Assembly: GCA_021732485.1 (NCBI GenBank)
Contig: JAKFUV010000018.1
Span: 39,311-103,310 of the forward strand
Direction: 5' to 3'
Source: Hyphomicrobium sp.
GTDB taxonomy: Bacteria; Pseudomonadota; Alphaproteobacteria; Rhizobiales; Hyphomicrobiaceae
DNA: 64,000 bases
Below are positions 27,490-35,027 of the stretch, piece by piece. The notes under the pieces were generated by a model that worked only from the letters and a program-made list of their open reading frames with translations, had not been told where the DNA came from and did not search any database. Both the position numbers and the translations under genes were made by a program. Each line of letters begins with the position of its first letter. The stretch's first letter is position 1.

Positions 27490-27536
27490 GCGCCGGGCGA
27501 CTCGCGTTCCGCGAGCCGGCCGCCAGGCGCGGAGCA
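27490..27536 (+). repeat. Palindromic repeat, copy A
   Basis: A cruciform-like unit: outer stem GCGCC-x-GGCG / CGCC-x-GGCGC, inner hairpin CTCGCG-TTC-CGCGAG, joined through ACT and CCGG, ending GCGGAGCA. It sits 10 bases after tRNA-Val and before the DUF1993 gene. It shares its core (GCGACTC...GAGCCGGCCGC) with three other copies between here and nuoA. Confidence 0.75.
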
Positions 27537-27562
27537 TCCCGGTCATACCCATAGGAAACATC

Positions 27563-28069
27563 GTGCCAATTTCACTGTATCATATCGCCGTTCCCTCGTT
27601 TCAAAAGCATCTTGGCGCCATGGACGCGCTACTCGACAAATTGGCGGCCTATGCGGCAGCGAAAAAGATCGACCCGTCAGTGCTGCTGGCGGCCCGGCTA
27701 TATCCGGACATGTTCGAGCTGACGCGGCAGATCCAAGGCACAACCGATTTCGCCAAGGCTGCGACCGCGCGTCTCGCCAATGTTGCCGTGCCGAGCTACG
27801 CCGACACGGAGACCACCATTCCTGAACTCAAAGCCCGTCTCGCCAAGACGCTTGCCTTTCTCGAGACGATCAAGCCAGAACAGATGGAGGGTGCCGAGCA
27901 GCGCATGATCACCATCAAGGTTGGCCCCAACGATATGACGTTCACGGGCCAGGATTACCTGCTGCACTTCGCGCTGCCGAACTTCTATTTTCACGCGACG
28001 ACGGCCTACGCCATCATGCGCCACAACGGCGTCGAGATCGGCAAGCGCGACTTCATGCGGAGGGCTTGA
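27563..28069 (+). CDS. DUF1993 family protein
   Basis: Protein of 168 aa, a four-helix-bundle family related to DinB-like folds, function unknown. Recognised by ISLYHIAVPSFQKHLGAMDALLDKL, LAARLYPDMFELTRQIQ, PELKARLAKTLAFLETI and LPNFYFHATTAYAIMRHNGVEIGKRDFM. GTG at 27563 with AGGAAA seven bases upstream is the start that matches the family; a longer frame from 27488 would read through palindromic repeat A. It lies between two tRNA genes. Confidence 0.88.
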   Translation: MPISLYHIAVPSFQKHLGAMDALLDKLAAYAAAKKIDPSVLLAARLYPDMFELTRQIQGTTDFAKAATARLANVAVPSYADTETTIPELKARLAKTLAFLETIKPEQMEGAEQRMITIKVGPNDMTFTGQDYLLHFALPNFYFHATTAYAIMRHNGVEIGKRDFMRRA

Positions 28070-28075
28070 TGTTTG

Positions 28076-28122
28076 GCGCTTTGCGACTCGGCTTCGGGGA
28101 GCCGGCCGCAAAGCGCGGAGCA
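28076..28122 (+). repeat. Palindromic repeat, copy B
   Basis: Same architecture as copy A: perfect 10-base outer stem GCGCTTTGCG / CGCAAAGCGC, inner CTC...TTC...GAG, linker CCGGC, tail GCGGAGCA. The outer stem differs from copy A on both sides in a compensating way. It starts 7 bases after the DUF1993 stop and could also serve as its transcript end. Confidence 0.75.
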
Positions 28123-28326
28123 ACGAATTCGTGGCGCGCTTTTCGGGGGCTGTTTTGTGGCTCTCGTTCGCATCGCTGGCCGCATCGCGCCGAGCGGGGT
28201 GACCGGAAATCAGCCGCGACAGCCTGTGAACGATAAGCGGTCTTAGGGCGCTTGACGGCGGTCGGAGCATCACGTATCCCAACCGCTCGTGATGGCGGGC
28301 GTTGAGCGCTCGCCCACTCCTGATGC

Positions 28327-28403
28327 GCGGGAGTAGCTCAGTTGGTTAGAGCGCCGCCCTGTCACGGCGGAGGCCGCGGGTTCAAGTCCCGTCTCTCGCG
28401 CCA
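28327..28403 (+). tRNA. tRNA-Asp (anticodon GTC)
   Basis: 77 bases with CCA. Acceptor GCGGGAG / CTCTCGC (one G-T pair), anticodon arm CCGCC-CTGTCAC-GGCGG, T-arm GCGGGTTCAAGTCCCGT. It is followed by the repeat region leading to nuoA. Confidence 0.97.
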
Positions 28404-28492
28404 TTATTCCGCTCACGATGGCTGTTCCTCGCTTCGCTCGGGCCATCTCCGCTAGGGCGCGGCTTGCCGCGGCGCGCAGTCGCGCGCTCGGA

Positions 28493-28858
28493 CCTTCGGT
28501 CCGAAGTGGGATTGAGCAACGTCTGAGCTTTCTTCGCGCTGGCGGCCGGCGCAGATTTTTATCTCACGCAGCTGATCCTTCGCTTCGCTCAGGGTTGCTC
28601 CGATGGGGCGGCGCTTGCGCCGAGCCGCTTGGCGGCCACGGACCTTCGGTTCGAAGTGAGATTGAGCAGCGTCTAATTTTCTCCGCGCCGGGCGGCCGGC
28701 GCAGATTTTTATCTCACGCAGCTGATCCTTCGCTTCGCTCAGGGTTGCTCCGATGGGGCGGCGCTTGCGCCGAGCCGCTTGGCGGCCACGGACCTTCGGT
28801 TCGAAGTGGGTTGATCAGCGCTTGACCTATTCCGCGCTGGCGGCCGGCTCGACGAAGG
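28493..28858 (+). repeat. Tandem direct repeat, 150-base period
   Basis: Units begin at 28493, 28643 and 28793, exactly 150 bases apart. Units 1 and 2 are identical over about 102 bases (28541-28642 and 28691-28792) and differ at about a dozen sites in the first 48. The third unit breaks off after its first part. Each contains a half palindromic element (GGCGGCCGGC) and several TTCG-loop hairpins such as GGACC-TTC-GGTCC. Confidence 0.9.
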
Positions 28859-28873
28859 AGAGTCGCCAGCGCC
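28829..28873 (-). repeat. Palindromic repeat, copy C (inverted)
   Basis: On the minus strand: outer stem GCGCTGGCG / CGCCAGCGC, inner CTC...TTC...GAG, linker CCGGC, tail GCGGA. It is in opposite orientation to copies A and B and follows the truncated third tandem unit. Confidence 0.75.
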
Positions 28874-28885
28874 AAGGTAAAACCA

Positions 28886-28932
28886 CTCCGCGCCGGGCGG
28901 CCGGCTCCGCGAAGCGGAGTCGCCAGGCGCCA
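28886..28932 (-). repeat. Palindromic repeat, copy D (inverted)
   Basis: On the minus strand: outer stem GCGCC-x-GGCG / CGCC-x-GGCGC, inner hairpin CTCCGC-TTC-GCGGAG, linker CCGGC, tail GCGGAG. It lies about 110 bases before nuoA. Confidence 0.75.
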
Positions 28933-29042
28933 GCAAGAGAGCATACGTTGCACTGCGTTGGGGGCTGGGTTAACACACGGGAGAGCCTTGCGCGCCGTGT
29001 CGAGCGTTGATCGCGAAAGCGCGTGCTGAATGGGTAGCCCGT

Positions 29043-29408
29043 ATGACCGACCTCTTTACGCAATATCTGCCGATCGTCGTGTTTCTCGGCGTGGCCTTGT
29101 TCATCGCCGCAGCGCTGATGGTGGCGCCGTTCCTGATCGCTGTGAACAATCCTGACCCTGAGAAGGTGTCGGCGTATGAATGCGGGTTCAACGCCTTCGA
29201 CGACGCGCGCATGAAGTTCGATGTGCGGTTCTATCTCGTGTCGATTTTGTTCATCATTTTCGACCTCGAAATCGCTTTCCTGTTTCCTTGGGCCGTGGCG
29301 TTCAAGGAGATCGGCGCCTTCGGCTTCTGGTCCATGATGGCGTTTCTCGGCGTATTGACGATAGGGTTTATCTACGAGTGGCGGAAGGGTGCGCTCGAAT
29401 GGGAATGA
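29043..29408 (+). CDS. nuoA: NADH-quinone oxidoreductase subunit A
   Basis: Membrane subunit of complex I, 121 aa with three membrane helices ([62 protein letters not shown]). The conserved loop YECGF is at about residue 46 and the acidic FDLE in helix 2. ATG at 29043 gives the normal length. Its stop overlaps the nuoB start. First gene of the locus. Confidence 0.96.
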   Translation: MTDLFTQYLPIVVFLGVALFIAAALMVAPFLIAVNNPDPEKVSAYECGFNAFDDARMKFDVRFYLVSILFIIFDLEIAFLFPWAVAFKEIGAFGFWSMMAFLGVLTIGFIYEWRKGALEWE

Positions 29409-29998
29409 TCGGCGACGACGGACTGATCGGCGGTGGCTTTGCTTTTGACAAGGCACGCGAAGGCGTTGGTGGCGCTGGAGCCGGCAAGGGCTTGGTGCGT
29501 CCAGACGACCCGTTCTTTTCAGGCGTGTCGAATGAACTGGCCGACAAAGGCTTTCTCGTCACCACGACGGACGATCTCATCACCTGGGCCCGCACCGGCT
29601 CGCTAATGTGGATGACGTTCGGGTTGGCGTGCTGCGCCGTCGAGATGATGCAGGCGTCGATGCCGCGTTACGATCTCGAGCGCTTCGGCTTTGCCCCGCG
29701 TGCGTCGCCGCGCCAGTCGGATGTGATGATCGTGGCTGGCACGCTGACCAACAAAATGGCACCGGCGCTGCGCAAGGTCTACGACCAGATGCCGGAGCCG
29801 CGCTACGTGATCTCGATGGGATCGTGCGCCAACGGCGGCGGCTACTATCATTATTCGTATGCGGTGGTGCGCGGCTGTGATCGCATCGTACCGGTCGATA
29901 TCTACGTGCCCGGGTGCCCGCCGACGGCGGAAGCGTTGCTGTACGGCGTGCTGCTGCTACAGCGGAAGATCAGGCGCACTGGGACGATCGAAAGATAG
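29399..29998 (+). CDS. nuoB: NADH-quinone oxidoreductase subunit B
   Basis: Carries cluster N2, which hands electrons to ubiquinone. 199 aa. The four ligands are the vicinal cysteines in [10 protein letters not shown] plus those in [10 protein letters not shown] and [11 protein letters not shown]. The N-terminal extension (residues 1-45, Gly-rich) is usual for Alphaproteobacteria. Two nearby starts (29399 and 29405) both overlap the nuoA stop. In most relatives nuoC follows directly; here a small foreign-looking ORF intervenes. Confidence 0.96.
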   Translation: MGMIGDDGLIGGGFAFDKAREGVGGAGAGKGLVRPDDPFFSGVSNELADKGFLVTTTDDLITWARTGSLMWMTFGLACCAVEMMQASMPRYDLERFGFAPRASPRQSDVMIVAGTLTNKMAPALRKVYDQMPEPRYVISMGSCANGGGYYHYSYAVVRGCDRIVPVDIYVPGCPPTAEALLYGVLLLQRKIRRTGTIER

Positions 29999-30040
29999 AA
30001 TATCGAGTGCTTGCGTAACTAAGCTGATTGTGAGGACGCA

Positions 30041-30199
30041 ATGGCAAGGAAGATTCGCAAAGATATTACCGTCGGGAATCTTGAGAAAAAACTTCAGGTT
30101 CCAGAAGGCACAATTCGCAATCCTGATGGCAGGAACACTCGCTCAGACAAGAAACTTGGGACACTTCGCAAAGAAGCAGAAAAAAAGAAGAATAGCTGA
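30041..30199 (+). CDS. Small basic protein, 52 aa, between nuoB and nuoC
   Basis: Not recognised. The product begins MARKIRKDITVGNLEKKLQV, has a central GTIRNPDGRNTRSDKKLG and a lysine-rich end (RKEAEKKKNS). A good GAGGA ribosome site lies five bases before the ATG. By hand count its GC is about 43 percent (69 of 159), far below neighbouring genes, with AAA, GAA and CTT codons favoured. It is too short for usual gene-length cut-offs. High charge and the TIRNPDGR turn suggest nucleic-acid or protein binding, but that is a guess. Likely acquired horizontally. Confidence 0.65.
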   Translation: MARKIRKDITVGNLEKKLQVPEGTIRNPDGRNTRSDKKLGTLRKEAEKKKNS

Positions 30200-30280
30200 C
30201 CAATGCGGCACACCTCGATAGGTGCACTTGGTTCGGAGAAGATATGCAGTCTGAGTTGTTCGAAATATCTGGAATGCGAA

Positions 30281-30868
30281 ATGAACGCCATCGACTTGAA
30301 GCCAGAAATCGCAGTGAAAGCCCTGAGCGCGGTCGCGTTCGGCGAGCAGACGCTGACTGTCGCGCTCGAAGACATCGTCGAAGTACTAACTTACCTGCGC
30401 GATGATCCGAAATGTCAGTTCGAAATTCTGATCGATCTCGCCGGTGTCGATTATCCCGAACGCGCCAAGCGTTTTGACGTTGTCTATCACTTGCTGTCGC
30501 CGCGCCTCAATCAGCGCATCCGGGTCAAGGTATCGACGAACGAGACGACGCCTGTCGCCAGCGTCAACGACGTGTTTCCGGCTGCCAATTGGTATGAGCG
30601 TGAAGCCTACGACATGTACGGCATCCGCTTTACGGGCCATCCGGATTTGCGGCGGCTGCTGACCGACTATGGTTTTCAGGGCTATCCGCTACGCAAGGAT
30701 TTTCCGCTCACCGGATACACTGAAGTCCGTTACGACGACGATCAAAAACGCGTTGTCTATGAGCCGGTGAAGTTGAACCAGGATTTCCGCAACTTCGATT
30801 TTGAGAGCCCTTGGGAAGGTCCCAATTACATTTTGCCGGGTGACGAAAAAGCCAGCAGCAAGACTTAG
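30281..30868 (+). CDS. nuoC: NADH-quinone oxidoreductase subunit C
   Basis: Peripheral-arm 30-kDa subunit, 195 aa. Signatures: [27 protein letters not shown], the 30-kDa motif [39 protein letters not shown], and [22 protein letters not shown] at 30281 gives the family start; the 26 preceding codons come from the inserted low-GC region. Separate from nuoD (not fused). Confidence 0.95.
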   Translation: MNAIDLKPEIAVKALSAVAFGEQTLTVALEDIVEVLTYLRDDPKCQFEILIDLAGVDYPERAKRFDVVYHLLSPRLNQRIRVKVSTNETTPVASVNDVFPAANWYEREAYDMYGIRFTGHPDLRRLLTDYGFQGYPLRKDFPLTGYTEVRYDDDQKRVVYEPVKLNQDFRNFDFESPWEGPNYILPGDEKASSKT

Positions 30869-30966
30869 GCCAATGCGGGCGCGAATCTGGGTGAAGCGGC
30901 CTTATTGATTGCTGGTCAGTGCTGTCGTCTTGGGCGTGATTGCATTGATGCTCGACAGCTGAAGGG

Positions 30967-31428
30967 ATGGTGCGACCCGTGAAGCCAACCTTGAAGCCCG
31001 GCGCCAACACCGAGTTCTCGTTCCGTGTTCCAGCGACCAAGACGGTGCCGCATCTGTTTCCCGAGGCGCACGAGTTCCAGTTGATGCCAACCGTCTTTGC
31101 GACCGGCTTCATGGTTGGACTGATGGAATGGACGTGCCTCAAGATCATCGATCCGCATCTGGACGAGGGCGAGGGGTCGTTGGGGGTGCACATCGATGTG
31201 TCACACATTGCGGCAACCGTGCCGGGGCAGACGGTGACGGTCACCGCCGAGTGCACGCGCATCGACGGCCGTCGGCTGTATTTCCGCGTCAAGGCGCACG
31301 ACGGGCTCGATTTGATCGGCGAGGGGGACCACGAGCGTATGATTGTTGATTGGGGCAAGTTCGAAAGCCGGGTCAATGAAAAAGCCAAGCGCGCCCGATT
31401 GGCGCCGATCACACGGAAGGCGGAATAG
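30967..31428 (+). CDS. FlK-like acyl-CoA thioesterase
   Basis: Hot-dog-fold protein of 153 aa closely resembling fluoroacetyl-CoA thioesterase FlK. The segment VFATGFMVGLMEW is nearly identical to FlK. The catalytic set T46, E54 and H80 has the same 8- and 26-residue spacing as T42, E50 and H76 of FlK (numbers from memory). The residue matching the lid Phe36 appears to be Met40, so fluoroacetyl specificity need not hold; other family members act on different acyl-CoAs. It sits inside the nuo locus between nuoC and nuoD with no metabolic link I can name. Confidence 0.85.
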   Translation: MVRPVKPTLKPGANTEFSFRVPATKTVPHLFPEAHEFQLMPTVFATGFMVGLMEWTCLKIIDPHLDEGEGSLGVHIDVSHIAATVPGQTVTVTAECTRIDGRRLYFRVKAHDGLDLIGEGDHERMIVDWGKFESRVNEKAKRARLAPITRKAE

Positions 31429-31431
31429 GCA

Positions 31432-31860
31432 GTGGTTCACAAAGTCAGCGGCCAGTGTTTATGCGGCGGCGTGCGGTTTGTCGCTGAGGCGAAAACTCAT
31501 GACGTGACGGTTTGCCATTGCAGTATGTGCAATCGCTGGTCGGGCGGTGTGTCGATGTTTATGGATGTCATCGGCGCGCCGGAGTTCGAGGGCCGGGATT
31601 TGATCGGCATCTATCGTTCGTCGGATTGGGGCGAGCGAGCATTTTGTAAAGTCTGCGGGTCGAGCCTGTTCTGGAAGCTGGCTGGCAAAGATCGCTACAC
31701 GCTATCGACCGGTGCGCTCAACGATCAAACGGTTTTGACGCTGGCGACTGAAATTTTCATTGAAGACAAGCCGGCGTATTATGCATTCGCGAACGACACG
31801 GTGAAATTGTCGGGACCGGATGCCATGGCGGCGTTTGTGGAAGAGCCTGATGGGGCGTGA
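31432..31860 (+). CDS. GFA-family zinc protein (glutathione-dependent formaldehyde-activating-like)
   Basis: Protein of 142 aa with the GFA/CENP-V fold. Zinc ligands: C9 and C11 (GQCLCGGV), C28, C30 and C33 (VCHCSMC), C72 and C75 (FCKVCGS). Characterised relatives include S-hydroxymethylglutathione-forming proteins, but most members have unknown roles. It starts with GTG, 3 bases after the thioesterase stop, so the two are translationally linked. Its TGA stop lies inside the first unit of a heptanucleotide repeat. Confidence 0.87.
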   Translation: MVHKVSGQCLCGGVRFVAEAKTHDVTVCHCSMCNRWSGGVSMFMDVIGAPEFEGRDLIGIYRSSDWGERAFCKVCGSSLFWKLAGKDRYTLSTGALNDQTVLTLATEIFIEDKPAYYAFANDTVKLSGPDAMAAFVEEPDGA

Positions 31861-31975
31861 GTGGTGAGTGGTGAGTGGTGAGTGGTGAGTGGTGAGTGGT
31901 GAGTGGTTAGTGGTGAGTGGTGAGTGGTGAGTGGTGAGTGGTGAGTGGTGAGTGGTGAGTGGTGAGTGGTGAGTG
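31857..31975 (+). repeat. Heptanucleotide tandem repeat, 17 copies
   Basis: Seventeen consecutive 7-base units GTGAGTG (119 bases); only the eighth differs (GTTAGTG). It begins on the stop codon of the GFA gene. Near-perfect identity implies recent expansion or ongoing slippage, so copy number probably varies among strains. Confidence 0.95.
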
Positions 31976-32000
31976 GTGTGGTATTGCATGTCTTTGAAAA

Positions 32001-32021
32001 GCCCCCGCGCACTTCGGGGGC
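32001..32021 (-). terminator. Hairpin between the repeat and nuoD, terminator-like on the minus strand
   Basis: GCCCCCG / CGGGGGC with a 7-base loop. On the minus strand it is followed by TTTTC, on the plus strand by no T run. No minus-strand gene precedes it, so it may act on antisense transcripts, or as a simple stem within the nuo message. Confidence 0.4.
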
Positions 32022-32112
32022 GTGGCATAAATCGACCCTTGAGTGATGTCGCAATGCCGGATCAACTCCCTTAGGCAAGCGACTTTAAGAACGACGGAAG
32101 ATCGAGATTCAA

Positions 32113-33303
32113 ATGGCCGAAACAGAAATCAGAAACTTCAACATCAACTTCGGGCCGCAGCATCCCGCCGCGCATGGCGTGCTGCGCTTAGTGCTGGAAC
32201 TCGATGGCGAAGTGGTCGAGCGCGTTGATCCACATATTGGGCTTCTGCATCGCGGCACCGAGAAGCTAATCGAGCACAAGACGTATCTGCAAGCCATCGG
32301 CTATTTCGACCGGCTCGATTACGTCGCGCCGATGAACCAGGAGCACGCGTTCTGCTTGGCGGCTGAAAAGCTGCTCGGCGTCGAAATTCCCTACCGCGCG
32401 CAGTTGATCCGCGTGCTGTATTCGGAAATTGGCCGCATCCTGTCGCATCTCCTCAACGTCACGACGCAAGCCATGGACGTCGGCGCGCTGACGCCGCCGC
32501 TGTGGGGATTTGAAGAGCGCGAAAAGCTGATGGTGTTTTACGAGCGCGCTTCGGGCTCGCGCATGCACGCCAAGTATTTTCGTATCGGTGGCGTGCATCA
32601 AGATCTGCCGCCAAAACTGATCGACGACATCCACGCCTGGTGCGATCCGTTTTTGAAGGTATGCGACGACATCGATAGTCTGCTGACTGAGAACCGCATC
32701 TTCAAACAACGCAATGTCGATATCGGCGTCGTGTCCTTGGAGGAATGCTTCGCGCTTGGATTTTCAGGCGTGATGGTGCGCGGCTCGGGTGCGGCTTGGG
32801 ATTTGCGCAAGTCTCAGCCCTACGAATGCTACAGCGAGTTCGATTTCGATATTCCGATCGGCAAGAACGGCGATTGCTACGATCGCTATCTGATCCGCAT
32901 GCAGGAAATGCGCGAGAGCGTGAAGATCATGAAGGCGGCATGCGCCAAGCTGACATCAGCGGCTGGGCAGGGGCCGCACATCGCCGACAACAAGAAAGTC
33001 GTGCCGCCTAAGCGGAGCGACATGAAGCGCTCGATGGAAGCCTTGATCCATCATTTCAAACTTTATACCGAAGGTTTTCACGTACCGGCGGGTGAAGTTT
33101 ATGCGTGCGTCGAAGCGCCGAAGGGTGAATTCGGCGTCTACCTCGTCGCCGATGGATCGAACAAGCCGTATCGTTGCAAAATTCGGGCGCCAGGCTTTCC
33201 GCATCTCGCAGCGATGGATCATATGAATCGCGGTCACATGCTGGCCGACGTTTCGGCCATCCTCGGCTCGATCGATATCGTGTTTGGAGAGATTGATCGG
33301 TAG
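32113..33303 (+). CDS. nuoD: NADH-quinone oxidoreductase subunit D
   Basis: 49-kDa subunit lining the quinone site, 396 aa. It shows [24 protein letters not shown] (HxxH region of the quinone pocket), [27 protein letters not shown], the C-terminal hydrogenase-like [30 protein letters not shown], and VFGEIDR as the usual terminus. Spacing from nuoC is 1.2 kb owing to two inserted genes and repeats. Confidence 0.97.
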   Translation: MAETEIRNFNINFGPQHPAAHGVLRLVLELDGEVVERVDPHIGLLHRGTEKLIEHKTYLQAIGYFDRLDYVAPMNQEHAFCLAAEKLLGVEIPYRAQLIRVLYSEIGRILSHLLNVTTQAMDVGALTPPLWGFEEREKLMVFYERASGSRMHAKYFRIGGVHQDLPPKLIDDIHAWCDPFLKVCDDIDSLLTENRIFKQRNVDIGVVSLEECFALGFSGVMVRGSGAAWDLRKSQPYECYSEFDFDIPIGKNGDCYDRYLIRMQEMRESVKIMKAACAKLTSAAGQGPHIADNKKVVPPKRSDMKRSMEALIHHFKLYTEGFHVPAGEVYACVEAPKGEFGVYLVADGSNKPYRCKIRAPGFPHLAAMDHMNRGHMLADVSAILGSIDIVFGEIDR

Positions 33304-33314
33304 CGAAGGTGGGG

Positions 33315-33578
33315 CTACGAACTTGAGTGTTCTGTCGTCAAGAAAGCGATTGCCGCATCCAGATGCATGACGTATTCGCCGGCGGGCAGGTCGGTCTCGG
33401 TGAGCTTTAGATTAGCCCAACTGGTGTCGGCTGAGCCTTCGAGCATTGTAATCCAACGATTGTAGCCGGTCGTCGAAACCGTGTCGTTGATGTCGAGTTC
33501 GTCGGTGTAGTCACGGATTTTCTCCAAGGCCGCGATAACGGCAACGATCCGGTTGGGCGTGCTTGCCATTTGTCTCAT
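33315..33578 (-). CDS. Hypothetical protein on the opposite strand within the nuo locus (87 aa)
   Basis: Not recognised. A soluble, acidic, helix-rich product: IVAVIAALEKIRDYTDELDINDTVSTTGYNRWITMLEGSADTSW..., ending VMHLDAAIAFLTTEHSSS. Two starts three codons apart are possible (33578, 33569), with weak GGA and GAGA sites. It points against nuo transcription and its stop is 11 bases from the nuoD stop. Residue composition and absence of a competing frame make it look real. Confidence 0.6.
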   Translation of the reverse strand: MRQMASTPNRIVAVIAALEKIRDYTDELDINDTVSTTGYNRWITMLEGSADTSWANLKLTETDLPAGEYVMHLDAAIAFLTTEHSSS

Positions 33579-33655
33579 TTTTCCAATGATCTTGCCACGG
33601 CGCGTGACTTGGTTTCCGATAGCATTCGACTGTTGCGAAATGGAAGTTTCGTCAA

Positions 33656-34066
33656 ATGAATAATATCGACGCTGAGCCGGGGGGTGGAAGGGGGCAGATG
33701 CTCCGCATCATCGGTGGTCTCGCCGGGCTGCTGCTGTTCGCCATCGGTGTGCGGTTTTTGATCGTGCCGGAAGATGCAGCGCGCACGTTCGGCCTCGCGA
33801 AGGTGATCACGGGCAATGAATTGTCCCACGTCATTGGCTTGCGCGATCTGTGGCTGGGGGCGCTTGCGATTGCGTTCGCAGTCTTGAAAGAGTGGCGGGC
33901 GCTGGCGTTGTGGTTCGGCTTCGGCGTCGTCGTATGCTGGTCGGACGCGTCGATCGCTGCGATGTCGAGCGGGCGCGCCGGGCCGGTGATCTTTCATGTT
34001 GTGTGCGGTTTCGCCTGCGCGGCGCTGGCGGCCGTGACTTGGCGACTGGCTCGCAACCGCCCGTAA
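33656..34066 (+). CDS. DUF4267 family membrane protein
   Basis: Protein of 136 aa with about four membrane helices (IIGGLAGLLLFAIGVRFLIVP, VIGLRDLWLGALAIAFAVL, ALALWFGFGVVVCW, VIFHVVCGFACAALAAVTW). The RFLIVPEDAARTFGL and GLRDLWLG patterns match DUF4267. Function unknown. It sits between nuoD and nuoE. Confidence 0.8.
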   Translation: MNNIDAEPGGGRGQMLRIIGGLAGLLLFAIGVRFLIVPEDAARTFGLAKVITGNELSHVIGLRDLWLGALAIAFAVLKEWRALALWFGFGVVVCWSDASIAAMSSGRAGPVIFHVVCGFACAALAAVTWRLARNRP

Positions 34067-34207
34067 CCTCGGCCAACGAGCGGGCGAAAAGGCGTTTCGA
34101 TCGGCTCGCCGAAACATACTTGGAAGATTTGGCCTGGAAGACTTTGTCTGGAAGATTGGGGCCGTCATCAGCTATACCCATGGCCGCTGCAACTTGGAGA
34201 CGGCCCA

Positions 34208-34669
34208 ATGGACAATCTGTTTCTGCTCGCAGTGGCCGCCTTCGGCTGGGGATTGAGTCTTGCCACCTATCGGCTGTTCGCGCGCTCGAATGGTTGGCCG
34301 ATGGGGGCTCTGCAAGCCGACCTGCCGATCGTGCCTGTGCTGCTCGGACTGATCGGTTTATGCGCCGGCCTGCTGTTTGCCACCGCGCGCGGCGCCGATG
34401 AGGGCGGGTGGGCTATCCTCGCGTTCGGATTTTTGCTGGCCGTCGTGTGGACTGGATTTTTACGCGTCGGCGCACAAATCGCCTTGTTTCTCGCGCCGGT
34501 CGCCGCGTTCCTGCTGCTGCTCGGCTGGCTCGCTGGCCCGCTCGGCTATCAGGAGCGCAAATGGGCGACCGAACGACCAGCGGAAACGCTGGAGCGGAAG
34601 GGCATCTTAAAACCAGACTCAACGACCCCGCCGGCGCAGCCGCAATCCCTACCGGGTGGATCGTTGTGA
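34208..34669 (+). CDS. Hypothetical integral membrane protein (153 aa)
   Basis: Not recognised. Four hydrophobic segments (FLLAVAAFGWGLSLATYRLF, PVLLGLIGLCAGLLFATA, WAILAFGFLLAVVWTGFL, IALFLAPVAAFLLLLGWL) are followed by a hydrophilic tail with QERKWATERPAETLERKG. Inserted between nuoD and nuoE. Probably not a complex I subunit, because no known subunit matches. Confidence 0.65.
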   Translation: MDNLFLLAVAAFGWGLSLATYRLFARSNGWPMGALQADLPIVPVLLGLIGLCAGLLFATARGADEGGWAILAFGFLLAVVWTGFLRVGAQIALFLAPVAAFLLLLGWLAGPLGYQERKWATERPAETLERKGILKPDSTTPPAQPQSLPGGSL

Positions 34670-35027
34670 ACGGAACAACTGCTGCCGCCGTCGAGGCATG
34701 AGTCCAGCACAGCCTCAGATGCCGTGGCACGAGCCGGACAAACGCGCGCAACAATGACATCCGGTTTGATGACGGTTGCGGCGAAGGCCATCTTTGAAAG
34801 GTGTGCGAATGGTCGCACCCGATGCGCAATACGCATCGTTTTCTGCGGCTCGAAATTACCCCCATCCGCTTGCGCTGGAACCGTGTTCCTCGTACTGGAC
34901 CGAGTGATCGTCGCAGGGTTAATGTTGCGTAGAGAGCAAAGCGCAGGCGCGTATAATAAAGTTATCCCCGCTGTGCCGCGCAAGACTATCATCAGCCGTC
35001 ACGATCCGTCGTTTCGAGGAGCCGCCG
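34670..35027. other. Intergenic region upstream of nuoE
   Basis: Just under 360 bases with no credible gene. A perfect TATAAT at 34952-34957 lies about 70 bases before nuoE, but the best upstream box (TTGCGT at 34925) is 21 bases away, too far for a normal sigma-70 spacer. An internal promoter here would make sense because an opposite-strand gene interrupts the locus; the evidence is weak. Confidence 0.4.

Larger units (their letters stand above)
28404..29042. other. Repeat-filled intergenic region between tRNA-Asp and nuoA
   Basis: 640 bases without a credible gene. It contains two full and one partial copies of a 150-base tandem repeat and two palindromic repeat units in inverted orientation, each listed separately. 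A frame of 135 codons runs through it only because the repeat period is a multiple of three. The nuo promoter should be near the right end, but no clear boxes are seen. Confidence 0.7.

Noticed and set aside
28418..28825. Plus-strand frame of 135 codons between tRNA-Asp and nuoA
   Set aside because: Open only because the 150-base repeat is a multiple of three; repeats encode the same Arg/Ser-rich peptide and there is no ribosome site.
28493..28858. CRISPR array
   Set aside because: Repeat units are 150 bases, directly adjoining, without unique spacers, and no cas gene is near.
31702..32078. Minus-strand frames made of repeated THHSPLT peptides
   Set aside because: They arise purely from translating the 7-base tandem repeat; no ribosome site and no family.
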